From: Clostridiales bacterium
GTDB lineage: Bacteria > Bacillota > Clostridia > Lachnospirales > WQUN01
NCBI GenBank assembly: GCA_031287685.1
Contig: JAITSQ010000020.1
Location: 18,760 to 82,759, forward strand
Direction of reading: 5' to 3'
DNA length: 64,000 bases
Program-made: the position numbers and the translations under genes
In this document: positions 43,323 through 53,578 of the stretch, one piece after another
Layout: every line of letters starts with the position of its first letter
Position numbering within the stretch: the stretch's first letter is position 1
The notes under the pieces: generated by a model
Told to the model about the DNA's origin: nothing
Database searches by the model: none
What the model saw: only the letters and a program-made list of their open reading frames with translations

Positions 43323-44598
43323 ACGAATCGGAATACTCTGCCTTTTATTTGCGGTTATCGCGCCGGCGCCCGTTTACGCCAGCACGGCCGTCATTGCCGG
43401 CTCCGGCTCCGGCGCGTACAAATCCGCCCGCCTGACCCCGGAAATATACAACAACGCGGATAAATACCTGACCTCCCTGCGCCTCAAGGACGAAGATGGG
43501 AACGACGTCCCCTACTGCCTGAACAGCGTCGCGTCCGAAACCAAAAGCTCCTCCGAAAAAAAATACCGCCTGTCGCTCGAAAACTCTTATATACGCGGCT
43601 CCTCGGCTATTTTCGAGTTTTCGCTCGGCCCGGAGGACCTTAAAAAAATCTCGGGCGGAGAAATTATAAACGCCACTTCCATAAATTTCCACCCCGCCGG
43701 CGGGGCCAACTTCGCCAAAACGGCTAATCTGTACGGTTCTCTCGACGGGAATACCTGGCGGCTCATAAAAAATTCGCTCTCTCTTTACCGCGTTGACGGC
43801 GCGCCGGATTTAGGCTATAATAGTAAGGCGGGAGCGGTTGAGAATCTTGAAATCACTTTCACCCGTCCGGAAAAATACACGATTTATATCCTTGAGCTTC
43901 TGCTTGACGTGCCGTCGCCGGCGGGCCAACCGCGTTTCGGCGCCGCCGCGCCGCTTCCGGAGGTCAGCTTCGACTCCGCCGTCCTGTTTTTCCGGGAAGC
44001 CGCCTTTGAGCGCGAATATTTTGAGCGGGAATTTTCGCCGCCGTTCACGCTTTCGGAGGACTCCGGCGATACTATCGTGACGCTCCCCGGCACGAGGCAC
44101 CTGCGCGTCAAAAGCGTCACAATAGACACGGACAGCGTTTTTCAGCGGGAGGTCATCTCCGGCGCGTCGCGCCAAACGCTTTATAACTTTAACTGGGGCG
44201 GCGAAAACCCCGTCAGCAGCCTTACTTTCCTGCCCGCAGCGCAGCCGCTTGACGACGATATGACCCTCCGTATAATCAACGGAAGCGACAGGCCCATAGC
44301 TATAAAGGGCGTTTCCGTCGCCTATTACGCGGACGAAATAATCTTCCCCGGGGGGGGCGGCGGGGCTTATACTCTTTATTTCTACGGCTCCCCGACCTCC
44401 GCGCCGGTCTACGACATAGCCTCCTACAAGGATAAGCTCATAAAAAACGGGCTTGACGAGCTTTATATAGACAATATAACCATAGACGAAACCACTCAGG
44501 GCGCGAGGGATTACAGCGCGCTCTTCAATATAGCGGTCTTCGCGGCGGCGGCCCTGCTCCTGGCGGTGCTTCTGGTCAAACTCAAACGCGCGTCTTAG
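43315..44598 (+). CDS. DUF3999-like secreted/membrane protein
   Basis: A 427-residue protein starting at ATG 43315, inside the end of the DUF2339 gene. It has a signal peptide (MIKRIGILCLLFAVIAPAPVYAS), a large beta-rich extracellular part with a discoidin-like stretch (YGSLDGNTWRLIKNSL) and one C-terminal membrane helix (about 402-420) followed by a basic tail. Pairing with DUF2339 supports the DUF3999 assignment. Function unknown. Confidence 0.7.
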   Translation: MIKRIGILCLLFAVIAPAPVYASTAVIAGSGSGAYKSARLTPEIYNNADKYLTSLRLKDEDGNDVPYCLNSVASETKSSSEKKYRLSLENSYIRGSSAIFEFSLGPEDLKKISGGEIINATSINFHPAGGANFAKTANLYGSLDGNTWRLIKNSLSLYRVDGAPDLGYNSKAGAVENLEITFTRPEKYTIYILELLLDVPSPAGQPRFGAAAPLPEVSFDSAVLFFREAAFEREYFEREFSPPFTLSEDSGDTIVTLPGTRHLRVKSVTIDTDSVFQREVISGASRQTLYNFNWGGENPVSSLTFLPAAQPLDDDMTLRIINGSDRPIAIKGVSVAYYADEIIFPGGGGGAYTLYFYGSPTSAPVYDIASYKDKLIKNGLDELYIDNITIDETTQGARDYSALFNIAVFAAAALLLAVLLVKLKRAS

Positions 44599-44651
44599 AA
44601 CCCGCAAGCATAGATTCTTAACGCGAGATATATAAGAAAAGAGGAATGTCT

Positions 44652-45401
44652 ATGAATTTTGTTATAATCCCCGCCGGCGGAATAGGCAGACGTATGGGCC
44701 AAGAAGCGCTCCCCAAGCAATTTGCCCAGCTTGGCGGCACTCCGCTTATAATGCGCGTCCTGCGCCAGTTTGACGATTTTTCCGACATCGACTCAATAAT
44801 CGTCGGCGCGCCGCCCGATTATTCGGACGCCCTGCGGGAAATGGCGCGCGGCTGCGGCATTAAAAAGCTCGCGGCGGTTATCCAGGGCGGGGCCACGCGG
44901 CAGGAAACCGTCTATAAATGCCTCTCCATAGCGAAAATGCGCGCCGGCGCGTTTAAGTCCGACATAGTAATGATTCACGATGCGGCCCGCCCGTTCGTCA
45001 CGCAGGAAATAATCAACGAGAACCTGCGCTCCGCCGAGGAACACGGCACGGCGGTCACGGCGGTGAAGGTCAAGGACGCGACCTTCAAAAGCCGCGACGG
45101 CTCCATCGCGGGGGAAATCGTCCCGCGTGAGGGGCTTTATTTGGCGCAGACGCCCCAGACTTTCCGCTTCTCTCTTATTTTTGAGGCGCACGAAAACGCG
45201 ATAACCCAGGGCATTAAAAACGCCCTCGACGACGCCAGCCTCGTTCAGGCCATCGGCTTCCCCGTGCGTATGGTCGGCGGAAGCTCGTTTAACTTCAAAG
45301 TGACCACGCCGGACGATATGGCGCTTGCCCAGGCAATCGCGGACATTCTGCCCAAAATCCCCGAAAGCGACTTAACCGCCTTTACAAACGAGGGCCGTTA
45401 A
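44652..45401 (+). CDS. IspD/TarI-type cytidylyltransferase
   Basis: A 249-residue nucleotidyltransferase. The second ATG (44652) is preferred because GAGGA lies 7 bases before it. The CTP-binding loop is PAGGIGRRMG with PKQFAQLGG following, and HDAARPFV and PDDMALAQA complete the family pattern. The AGGIG form of the loop is more usual in TarI (ribitol-phosphate) than in IspD (methylerythritol phosphate), so both remain possible. Neither tarJ nor ispF is adjacent. Confidence 0.8.
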   Translation: MNFVIIPAGGIGRRMGQEALPKQFAQLGGTPLIMRVLRQFDDFSDIDSIIVGAPPDYSDALREMARGCGIKKLAAVIQGGATRQETVYKCLSIAKMRAGAFKSDIVMIHDAARPFVTQEIINENLRSAEEHGTAVTAVKVKDATFKSRDGSIAGEIVPREGLYLAQTPQTFRFSLIFEAHENAITQGIKNALDDASLVQAIGFPVRMVGGSSFNFKVTTPDDMALAQAIADILPKIPESDLTAFTNEGR

Positions 45402-45403
45402 CA

Positions 45404-46390
45404 ATGGAAAATATCGACATAAAATCAGCCTGGAAAGAAGCCCCTCCCGACCGCAAAATCGGCGGCCAGGCGGTCATAGAGGGCGTTATGATGCGCGGGC
45501 GCCGCGTATGCGCCTACGCAGTGCGCAAGCGCGGCGGGGAAATAGAGACCGTCCGCGAGGAATTCACCCCGGCTTCCGACAAGTCCGCGTTTTTCCGTCT
45601 GCCCGTCCTGCGCGGGCTGCCCGCTTTTTGGGACGCGCTCGTCACAGGCACGCGTATTATGATGAAATCCGCCGAAATAGCCGGGCTTGACCTTGACGAC
45701 GACGAGCCGCCGAGCCGCTTTGAAATATGGCTTAACGAAAAATTCGGCAAAGACGGCATAGCCAAGGCGCTCGCCGCAGTTTCGGCCTTTCTGGGTTTAG
45801 TTCTATCCGTGGGGCTTTTTATGTTTCTGCCGGCCTTTATAGCGAAAATCTTCGCCGGAAACGCGGCCCCGCTCGTTGCCGGGCTGGCGGAGGGGTTAAC
45901 GCGCCTCGCCATACTTTTCCTCTACCTCTGGCTTGTGTCGAAAAATCCCGAAATCCGGCGCGTTTTCGAGTATCACGGCGCGGAGCACAAGACCATCAAC
46001 TGCTTCGAGCGCGGCCTGCCGCTTAACGCGGGGAACGTGGCCTCGTGCAGCCGCCTCCATAAGCGCTGCGGCACGAGCTTCCTGCTTATCGTCGTGCTTA
46101 TAAGCATGGTCGGCTCGATTTTCCTGCACGGGCTTCAGATAGGCGAGGCTTGGCTCCGCGGGCTTCTGCGCCTGGCGATGATTCCCGCCGTGGCGGGCTT
46201 GGCGTATGAATTTATAAAATGGGCGGGCAAGAGCCGCTCTAAGGCCGCCTACGCCCTGAGCTACCCCGGGCTGTGCCTGCAGAACTTAACGACGCTGGAG
46301 CCGGACGAAGCCCAGATAGAAACGGCGATAACCGCCCTGCGGGAGGTGCTTGATTATGACGAAGCCCCTGACGGCGGCCCTGCTGATTGA
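45404..46390 (+). CDS. DUF1385 membrane protein (YqhQ type)
   Basis: A 328-residue protein with the family signature KIGGQAVIEGVMMRG near residue 20, several membrane helices (about 120-190 and 220-265) and YHGAEHKTINCFE, a conserved His/Glu/Cys stretch typical of DUF1385. Its function is unknown. It starts 2 bases after the cytidylyltransferase and its end overlaps prmC by 35 bases, the common clostridial order DUF1385-prmC-prfA. Confidence 0.85.
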   Translation: MENIDIKSAWKEAPPDRKIGGQAVIEGVMMRGRRVCAYAVRKRGGEIETVREEFTPASDKSAFFRLPVLRGLPAFWDALVTGTRIMMKSAEIAGLDLDDDEPPSRFEIWLNEKFGKDGIAKALAAVSAFLGLVLSVGLFMFLPAFIAKIFAGNAAPLVAGLAEGLTRLAILFLYLWLVSKNPEIRRVFEYHGAEHKTINCFERGLPLNAGNVASCSRLHKRCGTSFLLIVVLISMVGSIFLHGLQIGEAWLRGLLRLAMIPAVAGLAYEFIKWAGKSRSKAAYALSYPGLCLQNLTTLEPDEAQIETAITALREVLDYDEAPDGGPAD

Positions 46391-47294
46391 GGAAGCCCGG
46401 AAAAGGCTCCGCGCCCGCGAAAGCCCGGCGCTTGACGCGCGGGTGCTTCTGTGCCGCGCCGTCGGCAGAAACCGCACTTTTATAATCGGCAATCCGGATT
46501 TCCGCCCGTCCGAGGAGGAAATCTCGCTTTTTACGTCATATGTCGAGCGCCGCGCGGCCGGGGAGCCGGTCGCCTATATCCTGCGCGAAAAGGAGTTTTA
46601 CGCGCTTGATTTTTATGTGGACGAAACGACGCTTATCCCCCGGCCGGACACGGAAACCCTTGTGGACGAAGCCCTGCGCCTTTTGAAGGAATTACCTCAA
46701 GGCTCCCCCGGAAGCGCGCCCAAAGTTTTAGACCTCTGCTGCGGGAGCGGCGCCGTCGCGGCGTCCGTCGCGGTCCACCGCCCGGAGGCCGCCGTTTTCG
46801 CGTCGGACATATCGGCCGGCGCGCTGGCGCTGGCGCGGAAAAACGCGAAGCGAAACGGCGCGCGCGTATTCTTTGCCGAAGCGGATTTATTCACGCTGAA
46901 AAACGCGGCTGACGCGGCGCTTTTCCCGCGTGAATTTGACATAATCACCGCAAACCCGCCGTATATAAAGACCTCCGAAATAGCGGGGCTGCCCCCCTCC
47001 GTGCGGGACTATGAGCCGGTTTCGGCTCTTGACGGCGGGGAGTCCGGCCTCGCTTTCTATGAAAGAATAGCTCCTGGGGCCGCCGCCCGGCTTTCCCCCG
47101 GCGGCGCGCTTTTGGTTGAACTCGGCGCGGGCCAGGCGCGGGAAGTATGCCGGATTATGGAAAACGCCGGCTTCGCGGACGTCGCCATAAAAAAAGACCT
47201 GTCAGGAATCGAGCGGGTAATAATCGCGAAACCGCGGAACCTATTGAATAATAAGATTTTACAATCTTTGAGTAAGGTGGGCCACGATGTTTGA
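46356..47294 (+). CDS. prmC: Release-factor glutamine methyltransferase PrmC
   Basis: A 312-residue SAM-dependent methyltransferase. The ATG at 46356 is used because GGGAGGTG lies 7 bases upstream, within the DUF1385 gene. An N-terminal helical domain is followed by [15 protein letters not shown], the SAM loop [12 protein letters not shown] and the catalytic NPPYI. PrmC methylates the glutamine of the GGQ motif in RF1 and RF2; the RF1 gene follows with an 8-base overlap. Confidence 0.94.
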   Translation: MTKPLTAALLIEEARKRLRARESPALDARVLLCRAVGRNRTFIIGNPDFRPSEEEISLFTSYVERRAAGEPVAYILREKEFYALDFYVDETTLIPRPDTETLVDEALRLLKELPQGSPGSAPKVLDLCCGSGAVAASVAVHRPEAAVFASDISAGALALARKNAKRNGARVFFAEADLFTLKNAADAALFPREFDIITANPPYIKTSEIAGLPPSVRDYEPVSALDGGESGLAFYERIAPGAAARLSPGGALLVELGAGQAREVCRIMENAGFADVAIKKDLSGIERVIIAKPRNLLNNKILQSLSKVGHDV

Positions 47295-48360
47295 GCGTCT
47301 TAACGAAATCGAGCAAAAATTCGACAAATTGTCCGAAATGGTAAATAACCCAGAGGTCATCTGCGACCAGGCCAAATGGCGCGAACTTATGAAAGAGCAC
47401 AGCGCCCTGGAGGACGTGGTGCGTGTTTTCCGGGAATATAAGGACGCGGAGGCGGCGCTGGCCGAAGCTAAGGAAATGCTCTCCGCCGAGCGGGACGAGG
47501 AGATGAAAGCGCTCCTCAAAGATGAAATCAAAGAAAAAACCGACGAAACGGAGCGCCTGGGCGACGAGCTGAAGCTCCTGCTCCTGCCGCGCGACCCGAA
47601 CGACGATAAAAATGTGTACGTCGAGATACGCGGCGGCGCGGGCGGAGATGAAGCCGCCCTTTTCGCGTATGACCTTTTCCGAATGTACGGGCGGTACGCC
47701 GAGCGGAGCCGCTTCAAAACCGAGATTATAAGCGAGAATCCGTCGGAGCTTGGCGGCTTTAAGGAAATTGTTTTCCTGATTTCCGGGAGCGGCGCGTATT
47801 CCCGCTTTAAATATGAAAGCGGAGTGCACCGCGTGCAGCGAATCCCCGCGACGGAGTCCGGCGGGCGCATACACACCTCCACCGTGACCGTGGCGGTGCT
47901 CCCTGAGGTGGACGAGGTTGAGGCGCCGCTTGACTTGAACGACGTGCGCGTGGACGTTTTCCGCTCCTCCGGCAACGGCGGCCAGAGCGTCAACACTACG
48001 GATTCCGCCGTCCGGGTGACTCATCTGCCCACGGGAATCGTAATATCCTGCCAGGATGAAAAATCCCAGCTTAAAAATAAAGACAAGGCGCTCAAAGCTC
48101 TGCGCGCCAAGCTGTACGACCTTGAGCTTGAAAAGCGCAACAGCGAGCTGTCCTCGCAGCGGCGCAGCCAAGTGGGCACGGGGGACCGCTCGGAAAAGGT
48201 GCGCACGTATAACTTCCCGCAAAGCCGAGTGACCGACCACCGGATTAAGGAGAATTTCAACCTTGACAAAACCCTTGACGGAAGCCTTGACGAAATAATG
48301 GACGCTCTCATAACTACCGACAGAGCCAAAAAACTGAAAGAGGGACTGCGTGATGACTAA
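47287..48360 (+). CDS. prfA: Peptide chain release factor 1
   Basis: A 357-residue class I release factor. The codon-recognition PxT motif reads PAT ([12 protein letters not shown]), which marks RF1 (UAA/UAG), and the catalytic loop is GNGGQSVN. The coiled N-terminal domain and C-terminal part are complete. It overlaps prmC upstream and the aconitase homologue downstream by 8 bases each. Confidence 0.96.
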   Translation: MFERLNEIEQKFDKLSEMVNNPEVICDQAKWRELMKEHSALEDVVRVFREYKDAEAALAEAKEMLSAERDEEMKALLKDEIKEKTDETERLGDELKLLLLPRDPNDDKNVYVEIRGGAGGDEAALFAYDLFRMYGRYAERSRFKTEIISENPSELGGFKEIVFLISGSGAYSRFKYESGVHRVQRIPATESGGRIHTSTVTVAVLPEVDEVEAPLDLNDVRVDVFRSSGNGGQSVNTTDSAVRVTHLPTGIVISCQDEKSQLKNKDKALKALRAKLYDLELEKRNSELSSQRRSQVGTGDRSEKVRTYNFPQSRVTDHRIKENFNLDKTLDGSLDEIMDALITTDRAKKLKEGLRDD

Positions 48361-50584
48361 ATCTTACGGGTGCGGCGTATGCCTTTACGACGCGGGCGCC
48401 TACTGGGCAAACGGCGAAATAATCCCCGAAAATGAGGCGGCGGGCCGATTTGACAACGACTCCGCCGCCAAAAACACAATTACTTACGGCCTGCTCGCCG
48501 CGCACAACACCTCCGGCGATACGCGCCGGCTTAAGCTCAAATTCGACGCGGCGGTCTCCCACGACATTACTTATGTGGGGATTATCCAGACCGCGCGAGC
48601 CAGCGGCCTTACTGAATTTCCCCTGCCCTACGCGCTCACCAACTGCCACAACAGCCTATGCGCCGTCGGCGGCACTATAAATGAGGACGACCACGCTTTC
48701 GGCCTGTCCGCCGCCAAAAAATACGGCGGGATATACGTCCCCGCGCACGGCGCGGTTATACACCAGTACGCGCGGGAAACTCTGGCGGTATGCGGCGGTA
48801 TGCTCCTCGGCTCGGACAGCCACACGCGCTACGGCGCGCTCGGCTGTATGGCCATAGGAGAAGGCGGCGGCGAAATAGCCAAACAGCTTCTGGGCAAGAC
48901 CTACGACGTCCCGTATCCGCGCGTGGTCGGCGTTTACCTTTCGGGAAAGCCCTCCGGAAGCGTCGGTCCTATGGACGTCGCGCTCGCCCTTATCCGCGCG
49001 GTGTTCGCGAACGGCTATGTTAAAAACTCCGTTATGGAATTTATCGGCGACGGGCTGAAAAACCTTTCCGCCGATTTCCGAATAGGCATAGACGTAATGA
49101 CTACCGAAACCTCGTGTCTGTCGAGCGTTTTCGCCACCGACGATACAATCCGGGAGTTTTACAAAGCCCACGGGCGGGCGGCGGGCTATAAGGAAATCCC
49201 GGAGCCGAAAGAAGCCTTTTACGACGGCTTTATCAAGGTTGACCTGTCGAAAATACGGCCTATGATAGCCCTGCCTTTTCACCCGTCGAACGCTTATGAA
49301 ATAGCCGAGCTTAACGCGAATCTTGACGATATCCTGCGCGAAACGGAGCGTAAATGCAATGAGCAGCTTGACGCCCCCAACATAACCGTTGACCTGCGCT
49401 CAAAGCTCACAAACGGGAAGCTGCTCACCGACCAGCGGGTCATAGCGGGCTGCGCCGGCGGCACCTTCGAGAATATCTGCGCCGCCGCGAACATTCTTAA
49501 AAACGCGCAAAACCCGGCGGATATAAGCGTCTATCCGGCCAGTATGCCGATTTACTCGGCGCTCGCCGGAAACGGCGTTATGTCGGACTTGCTGCGCGCG
49601 GGGGCCACCGTGCGCTCCGCGTTCTGCGGCCCGTGCTTCGGCGCGGGGGACGTGCCGCGAAACGGCGCTCTCTCCGTGCGCCACACCACGCGGAATTTCC
49701 CCAACCGCGAAGGCTCTAAGCCCTCGGCGGGGCAGATTGCCTGCGTGGCGCTTATGGACGCCAAGTCCATCGCCGCGACGGCGGCAAACGGCGGCCTCCT
49801 TACCGAGGCCCCGGAAACGGATTTCACTCCCCCGCCCTATTTTTACGACGATAAAATTTATTCGGCGAAAGTTTATAACGGCTTCGGGAAGGCCCGGCCG
49901 GAGACGGAGCTTGTTTTCGGCCCGAATATCGCGGACTGGCCGAAGCTGCCCCCTCTGCCGGAGCATCTCTTGCTGCGCGTCGCGGCGTTTATCACCGACC
50001 CCGTTACGACGACGGACGAGCTTATCCCCTCCGGGGAAACGTCGTCGTACCGCTCGAACCCCCTCGCGCTCGCGGAGTTTACGCTGTCAAGGAAAGACCC
50101 GGGATACGTGGCGCGGGCCAAAGCCGCTGTTTCCGGAGAATACGACCCTGCCGAAGCCGCCCTGCTTGACGGGTTTCTCGAAAAATTCGGCGCGCGGCTT
50201 GGCGAAACAGGCGTCGCGAGCTGCGTCTACGCCAACAAGCCCGGCGACGGCTCCGCGCGGGAGCAAGCCGCCAGCTGTCAGCGCGTGCTCGGCGGCGCGG
50301 CCAACATCGCGCGGGAATACGCCACGAAACGCTACCGCTCAAACCTCATAAACTGGGGTATGCTTCCGTTTATTATTGAATCCGAGCCGCCTTTCGGGCT
50401 TAACGATTATATCTTCCTCCCGAATATCAGGAACGCGGTTGAAGAAGGCAAGAGCGAAGTCCCGGCGTATCTTCCGAAACAAAACGGCGGTTTTCTGGAG
50501 TTCCGGCTTCAGCTCCCGGAGGCGGCCCCAGACGAGCGGGCGATTATTCTGGCCGGGTGCTTGATAAATCATTACAAAAAATAA
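48353..50584 (+). CDS. Aconitase-superfamily hydratase (YbhJ type)
   Basis: A 743-residue protein of the aconitase superfamily, resembling E. coli YbhJ. It has an active-site GSDSHTRYG near residue 160 and cysteines in [12 protein letters not shown] and [10 protein letters not shown] that could hold a 4Fe-4S cluster. The swivel domain is C-terminal (INWGMLPF). The true substrate of YbhJ proteins is not established. The ATG at 48353 lies inside the end of prfA after GAGGGA. Confidence 0.82.
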   Translation: MTKSYGCGVCLYDAGAYWANGEIIPENEAAGRFDNDSAAKNTITYGLLAAHNTSGDTRRLKLKFDAAVSHDITYVGIIQTARASGLTEFPLPYALTNCHNSLCAVGGTINEDDHAFGLSAAKKYGGIYVPAHGAVIHQYARETLAVCGGMLLGSDSHTRYGALGCMAIGEGGGEIAKQLLGKTYDVPYPRVVGVYLSGKPSGSVGPMDVALALIRAVFANGYVKNSVMEFIGDGLKNLSADFRIGIDVMTTETSCLSSVFATDDTIREFYKAHGRAAGYKEIPEPKEAFYDGFIKVDLSKIRPMIALPFHPSNAYEIAELNANLDDILRETERKCNEQLDAPNITVDLRSKLTNGKLLTDQRVIAGCAGGTFENICAAANILKNAQNPADISVYPASMPIYSALAGNGVMSDLLRAGATVRSAFCGPCFGAGDVPRNGALSVRHTTRNFPNREGSKPSAGQIACVALMDAKSIAATAANGGLLTEAPETDFTPPPYFYDDKIYSAKVYNGFGKARPETELVFGPNIADWPKLPPLPEHLLLRVAAFITDPVTTTDELIPSGETSSYRSNPLALAEFTLSRKDPGYVARAKAAVSGEYDPAEAALLDGFLEKFGARLGETGVASCVYANKPGDGSAREQAASCQRVLGGAANIAREYATKRYRSNLINWGMLPFIIESEPPFGLNDYIFLPNIRNAVEEGKSEVPAYLPKQNGGFLEFRLQLPEAAPDERAIILAGCLINHYKK

Positions 50585-50613
50585 AGAAATCACCACAGAA
50601 CGGGGGATAAACC

Positions 50614-51627
50614 GTGTCTATTCACAATTCCGGCATAATCGAAACAATCCGGAATCAATTCGGAGCGGGCGCGTTCTCAAGGCAAAATTCGCAAAAACTT
50701 ATAAGCCTCCTGCGGAGTAAATTTCAGGAGGGCGCGGATTACGAGCCGGTGAACGGCGTTAATTTCAGCTGTTTCCTCAAGGCAATGTGCAAAGCGGCGG
50801 AAACGGACGCTTACGCGGCTTTCGAGGCGGCTCGGGAACGCGGCGACCCGAACGCGCTCGACCGCTTCGTGCAGCGGTTTTATTATGAGGAAATGTTCGA
50901 CCGGGAGCTTTCGCGGGGAATATTAGAGCTTCTTGCCCGCGCGGCGGGATACACCGCCTATGAAGGAAACGGCGCCGACGCCCCGAAAACGCCGCCCTCG
51001 TACACTCCTTACGCAGGCGGCGCCATACGCTTCGGAAAGCACAAGTGGACGGTGCTTGAAGTAAGCGGCGGCCACGCGCTCATTTTAACCAAGGGCATAA
51101 TCGAACAGCGCGTTTACAATAATCAGCGCGGCTCCACGACGTGGGCGAACTGCTCGCTCCGTCAATATCTAAATGGAGAATTTTACGCCGGTTTCAGCGA
51201 CAGGGAAAAGAGTTGTATCTGCGAAACGAACCTGCGCAACTCCCCGAACCCCTGGTATGAAACGGACGGCGGCAACTATACCAAAGACAGGATATTTCTG
51301 CTGAGTATTGAGGAAACGGCGAAATATTTCGGCGACAGCGGCTTTCTTCGCGAACGCGACACCGGCCCGACCGTCTGGCAGTCGTCTGACGACGACAGTT
51401 TTGACGAGTTATATAAAAAAGGCGTCTTGAACGACCAGTATAACGCGAACCGGGTCGCGGAGTATAACGGCTCGCCCTGGTGGTGGTGGCTCCGCACGCC
51501 GGGGCGCGGCGGAGCTTACGGCGCGGCTGTCGGGCTTGAAGGCGGCGTCCTCGTGCTCGGCCCCGTTGACTACGGAGTCCTTGATTATGGCGGCGTGCGC
51601 CCCGCCTTGCGTCTGCGTCTTTATTAA
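50614..51627 (+). CDS. Protein with C-terminal DUF6273/formylglycine-enzyme-like domain
   Basis: A 337-residue protein starting with GTG after GGGGGAT. The N-terminal 120 residues are helical and not recognised. From about residue 135 a domain with FGKHKWTVLEV, WANCSLRQYLNGEF, SPWWWWLRTPG and a final GGVRPALRLRLY matches the DUF6273 pattern, a C-type-lectin/sulfatase-modifying-like fold seen in many Clostridia. The last 50 residues, between WWWWLRTPG and GVRPAL, correspond to the ligand-binding loop that is varied in retroelement targets, but here it is glycine/valine-rich and not adenine-rich. There is no signal peptide; function unknown. Confidence 0.65.
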   Translation: MSIHNSGIIETIRNQFGAGAFSRQNSQKLISLLRSKFQEGADYEPVNGVNFSCFLKAMCKAAETDAYAAFEAARERGDPNALDRFVQRFYYEEMFDRELSRGILELLARAAGYTAYEGNGADAPKTPPSYTPYAGGAIRFGKHKWTVLEVSGGHALILTKGIIEQRVYNNQRGSTTWANCSLRQYLNGEFYAGFSDREKSCICETNLRNSPNPWYETDGGNYTKDRIFLLSIEETAKYFGDSGFLRERDTGPTVWQSSDDDSFDELYKKGVLNDQYNANRVAEYNGSPWWWWLRTPGRGGAYGAAVGLEGGVLVLGPVDYGVLDYGGVRPALRLRLY

Positions 51628-51737
51628 CCGGAGCCGCCCTAACCCGGGAATAACTTATGAATGCGGGCCATATAATACCTATCGGGCCGTATAACACCGG
51701 CGTCGGCTGAAAACCGGCGCGGGCAAGGCGCTTATAC

Positions 51738-51875
51738 TATAGCAATTCCCGTTTGACATAGGCTTCTTTCATCGCCGGAAACGCGTTTTTTCGGCACTAA
51801 CGCCTGCCGAAAAAGCCCCCTTCTTGCCCGCGATTTTCGGCTCGAAACAAGCCAGTCAAACCTGGAATTGCTCTA
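51738..51875. repeat. MITE-like element, family 1 (copy C)
   Basis: A 138-base element with ends TATAGCAATTCCCGTTTGACAT and the complement of TAGAGCAATTCCAGGTTTGAC. Inside is one cassette in minus orientation (51783-51826, stem TTTTTCGGCA / TGCCGAAAAA). It lies 37 bases before glyS. The preceding stretch (51628-51737) shows no gene and no convincing terminator. Confidence 0.8.
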
Positions 51876-51912
51876 ACGGAAAAATAATCAGACAACGGAG
51901 GCTGCTTCTGTT

Positions 51913-53304
51913 ATGGAAAAATCTATGGAAAAAATTGTCGCTTTGGCGAAAAACCGGGGTTTTATCTACCCCGGCTCGGAAATATACGGCGGGCTGGCCA
52001 ACTCTTGGGACTACGGGCCGCTCGGCGTGGAGCTTAAAAACAACGTCAAGCGCGCCTGGTGGAAAAAATTTATTCAGGAATCGCGCCACAATGTAGGCGT
52101 GGACTGCGCCATACTGATGAACCCTGAGGTATGGGCGGCCTCCGGCCACGTGGGCGGCTTCTCCGACCCGCTTATGGACTGCAAGGAATGCCGCGAGCGC
52201 TTCCGGGCCGACAAGCTCATCGAGGATTACCTCCGCGCCCACCCGGAAACGGAGCAGTTCCCGTCCGCGGACGGCTGGAGCAATGAAAGAATGAAAGCCT
52301 ACATAGACGAGCATAATATAGAGTGTCCGTCTTGCGGAAAGCGGAGTTTCACCGATATACGGCAGTTTAACCTGATGTTTAAGACTCACGCCGGCGTGCT
52401 GGAGGACGCGAAGCACGCGGTATACCTCCGCCCGGAGACCGCGCAGGGCATTTTCGTAAATTTCCGCAACGTGGCGCGGACTTCGCGAAAAAAAATCCCC
52501 TTCGGAATCGGGCAAATCGGCAAGTCTTTCCGCAACGAAATCACGCCGGGCAATTTCATTTTCCGCACCCGGGAGTTTGAGCAGATGGAGCTTGAGTTTT
52601 TCTGCAAGCCCGGCACGGATCTGGAGTGGTTCGCCTACTGGAAAGATTTCTGCGTAAAATGGCTCCATTCCCTCGGTTTCGTCGACTCGGAGCTTAGAAT
52701 CCGCGACCACAGCCCGGAGGAGCTTTCCCACTACAGCAAGGCCACGACGGACATAGAGTTTCTTTTCCCGTTCGGCTGGGGGGAGCTTTGGGGAATCGCC
52801 GACCGCACGGATTACGATCTTAAGCAGCACTCGGAGCGCTCCGGCACGGATATGCTCTACTTTGACCAGGAAACGAACGAAAAATATATCCCGTATTGCA
52901 TAGAGCCGTCGCTCGGCGCGGACCGCGTCACCCTGGCGTTTCTCGTGAACGCTTACGACGAGGAAACGCTTGGCGACGGCGACGCGCGCACCGTAATGCG
53001 GTTTCACCCCGCGCTGGCCCCGGTCAAGGCAACGGTTCTGCCGCTGTCCAAAAAGCTGGCGGACGGCGCTGGCGAAATCTACGACGCGCTCCGCGCCAAA
53101 TTCACCTGCGAATATGACGACTCCGGCGCTATTGGCCGGCGTTACCGCCGCGCCGACGAAATAGGCACGCCTTTCTGCGTCACCTACGATTTTGACTCGC
53201 AAACGGACAACCGAGTGACCATCCGGGAGCGGGACAGTATGAAGCAGGAGCGCGTGCCCGTTTCGGAAGCCGCGGACTATATATTGGAAAGAATTGAGTT
53301 TTAG
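51913..53304 (+). CDS. glyS: Glycyl-tRNA synthetase, dimeric type
   Basis: A 463-residue class II synthetase of the alpha-2 kind used by many Bacillota, rather than the separate alpha and beta chains. Landmarks are [23 protein letters not shown] at the N-terminus, a zinc-type CKECRERF / CPSCGKRSF pair, motif 2 ([21 protein letters not shown]) and motif 3 ([10 protein letters not shown]), then the anticodon-binding domain. The first ATG is used, with GGAGG 11 bases upstream. No T-box leader was seen; the upstream gap contains repeat copy C. Confidence 0.95.
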   Translation: MEKSMEKIVALAKNRGFIYPGSEIYGGLANSWDYGPLGVELKNNVKRAWWKKFIQESRHNVGVDCAILMNPEVWAASGHVGGFSDPLMDCKECRERFRADKLIEDYLRAHPETEQFPSADGWSNERMKAYIDEHNIECPSCGKRSFTDIRQFNLMFKTHAGVLEDAKHAVYLRPETAQGIFVNFRNVARTSRKKIPFGIGQIGKSFRNEITPGNFIFRTREFEQMELEFFCKPGTDLEWFAYWKDFCVKWLHSLGFVDSELRIRDHSPEELSHYSKATTDIEFLFPFGWGELWGIADRTDYDLKQHSERSGTDMLYFDQETNEKYIPYCIEPSLGADRVTLAFLVNAYDEETLGDGDARTVMRFHPALAPVKATVLPLSKKLADGAGEIYDALRAKFTCEYDDSGAIGRRYRRADEIGTPFCVTYDFDSQTDNRVTIRERDSMKQERVPVSEAADYILERIEF

Positions 53305-53318
53305 GAGGTCTGTTATAA

Positions 53319-53507
53319 ATGAAAAAACTATACAAGGCGCGGCGCGGAGTCAAATTTGACGGCGTTTGCGCCGGCTTGGCGGATTACTTTGGGCTGGACG
53401 TCACGGCGGTGCGCCTATGCTGGGCGCTTCTCACGCTCTTTACCGGCGGAAGCGGGTTATTGGCCTATCTCGTGTGTATGATCGTTATCCCGCGCGAACC
53501 GGGGTGA
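53319..53507 (+). CDS. PspC-domain membrane protein
   Basis: A 62-residue single PspC domain: a basic start (KKLYKARRGVKFDGVCAGLADYFGLD) followed by one long membrane helix (VRLCWALLTLFTGGSGLLAYLVCMIVI). Such small proteins are common membrane-stress or phage-shock partners in Bacillota. The ribosome site GGAGG is clear. It follows glyS by 14 bases and is closed by a strong terminator. Confidence 0.9.
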   Translation: MKKLYKARRGVKFDGVCAGLADYFGLDVTAVRLCWALLTLFTGGSGLLAYLVCMIVIPREPG

Positions 53508-53531
53508 AGCCTAATTTAACCGCCCCTTACT

Positions 53532-53573
53532 CACACAAAAAACCGCGTTTGACGCAACGCGGTTTTTTGTGTG
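53532..53573. terminator. Bidirectional intrinsic terminator
   Basis: A perfect palindrome with stem AAAAAACCGCGTT / AACGCGGTTTTTT extended by CACAC/GTGTG and a short loop. The T runs on both strands let it stop glyS-pspC from the left and the transglutaminase-like gene from the right. Confidence 0.93.
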
Positions 53574-53578
53574 TTATA

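Noticed and set aside
50614..51627. Diversity-generating retroelement target
   Set aside because: No reverse transcriptase or template repeat lies in the window and the candidate loop is not adenine-rich.
51628..51912. T-box riboswitch before glyS
   Set aside because: No conserved T-box sequence or specifier stem is visible; the gap is explained mostly by repeat copy C.
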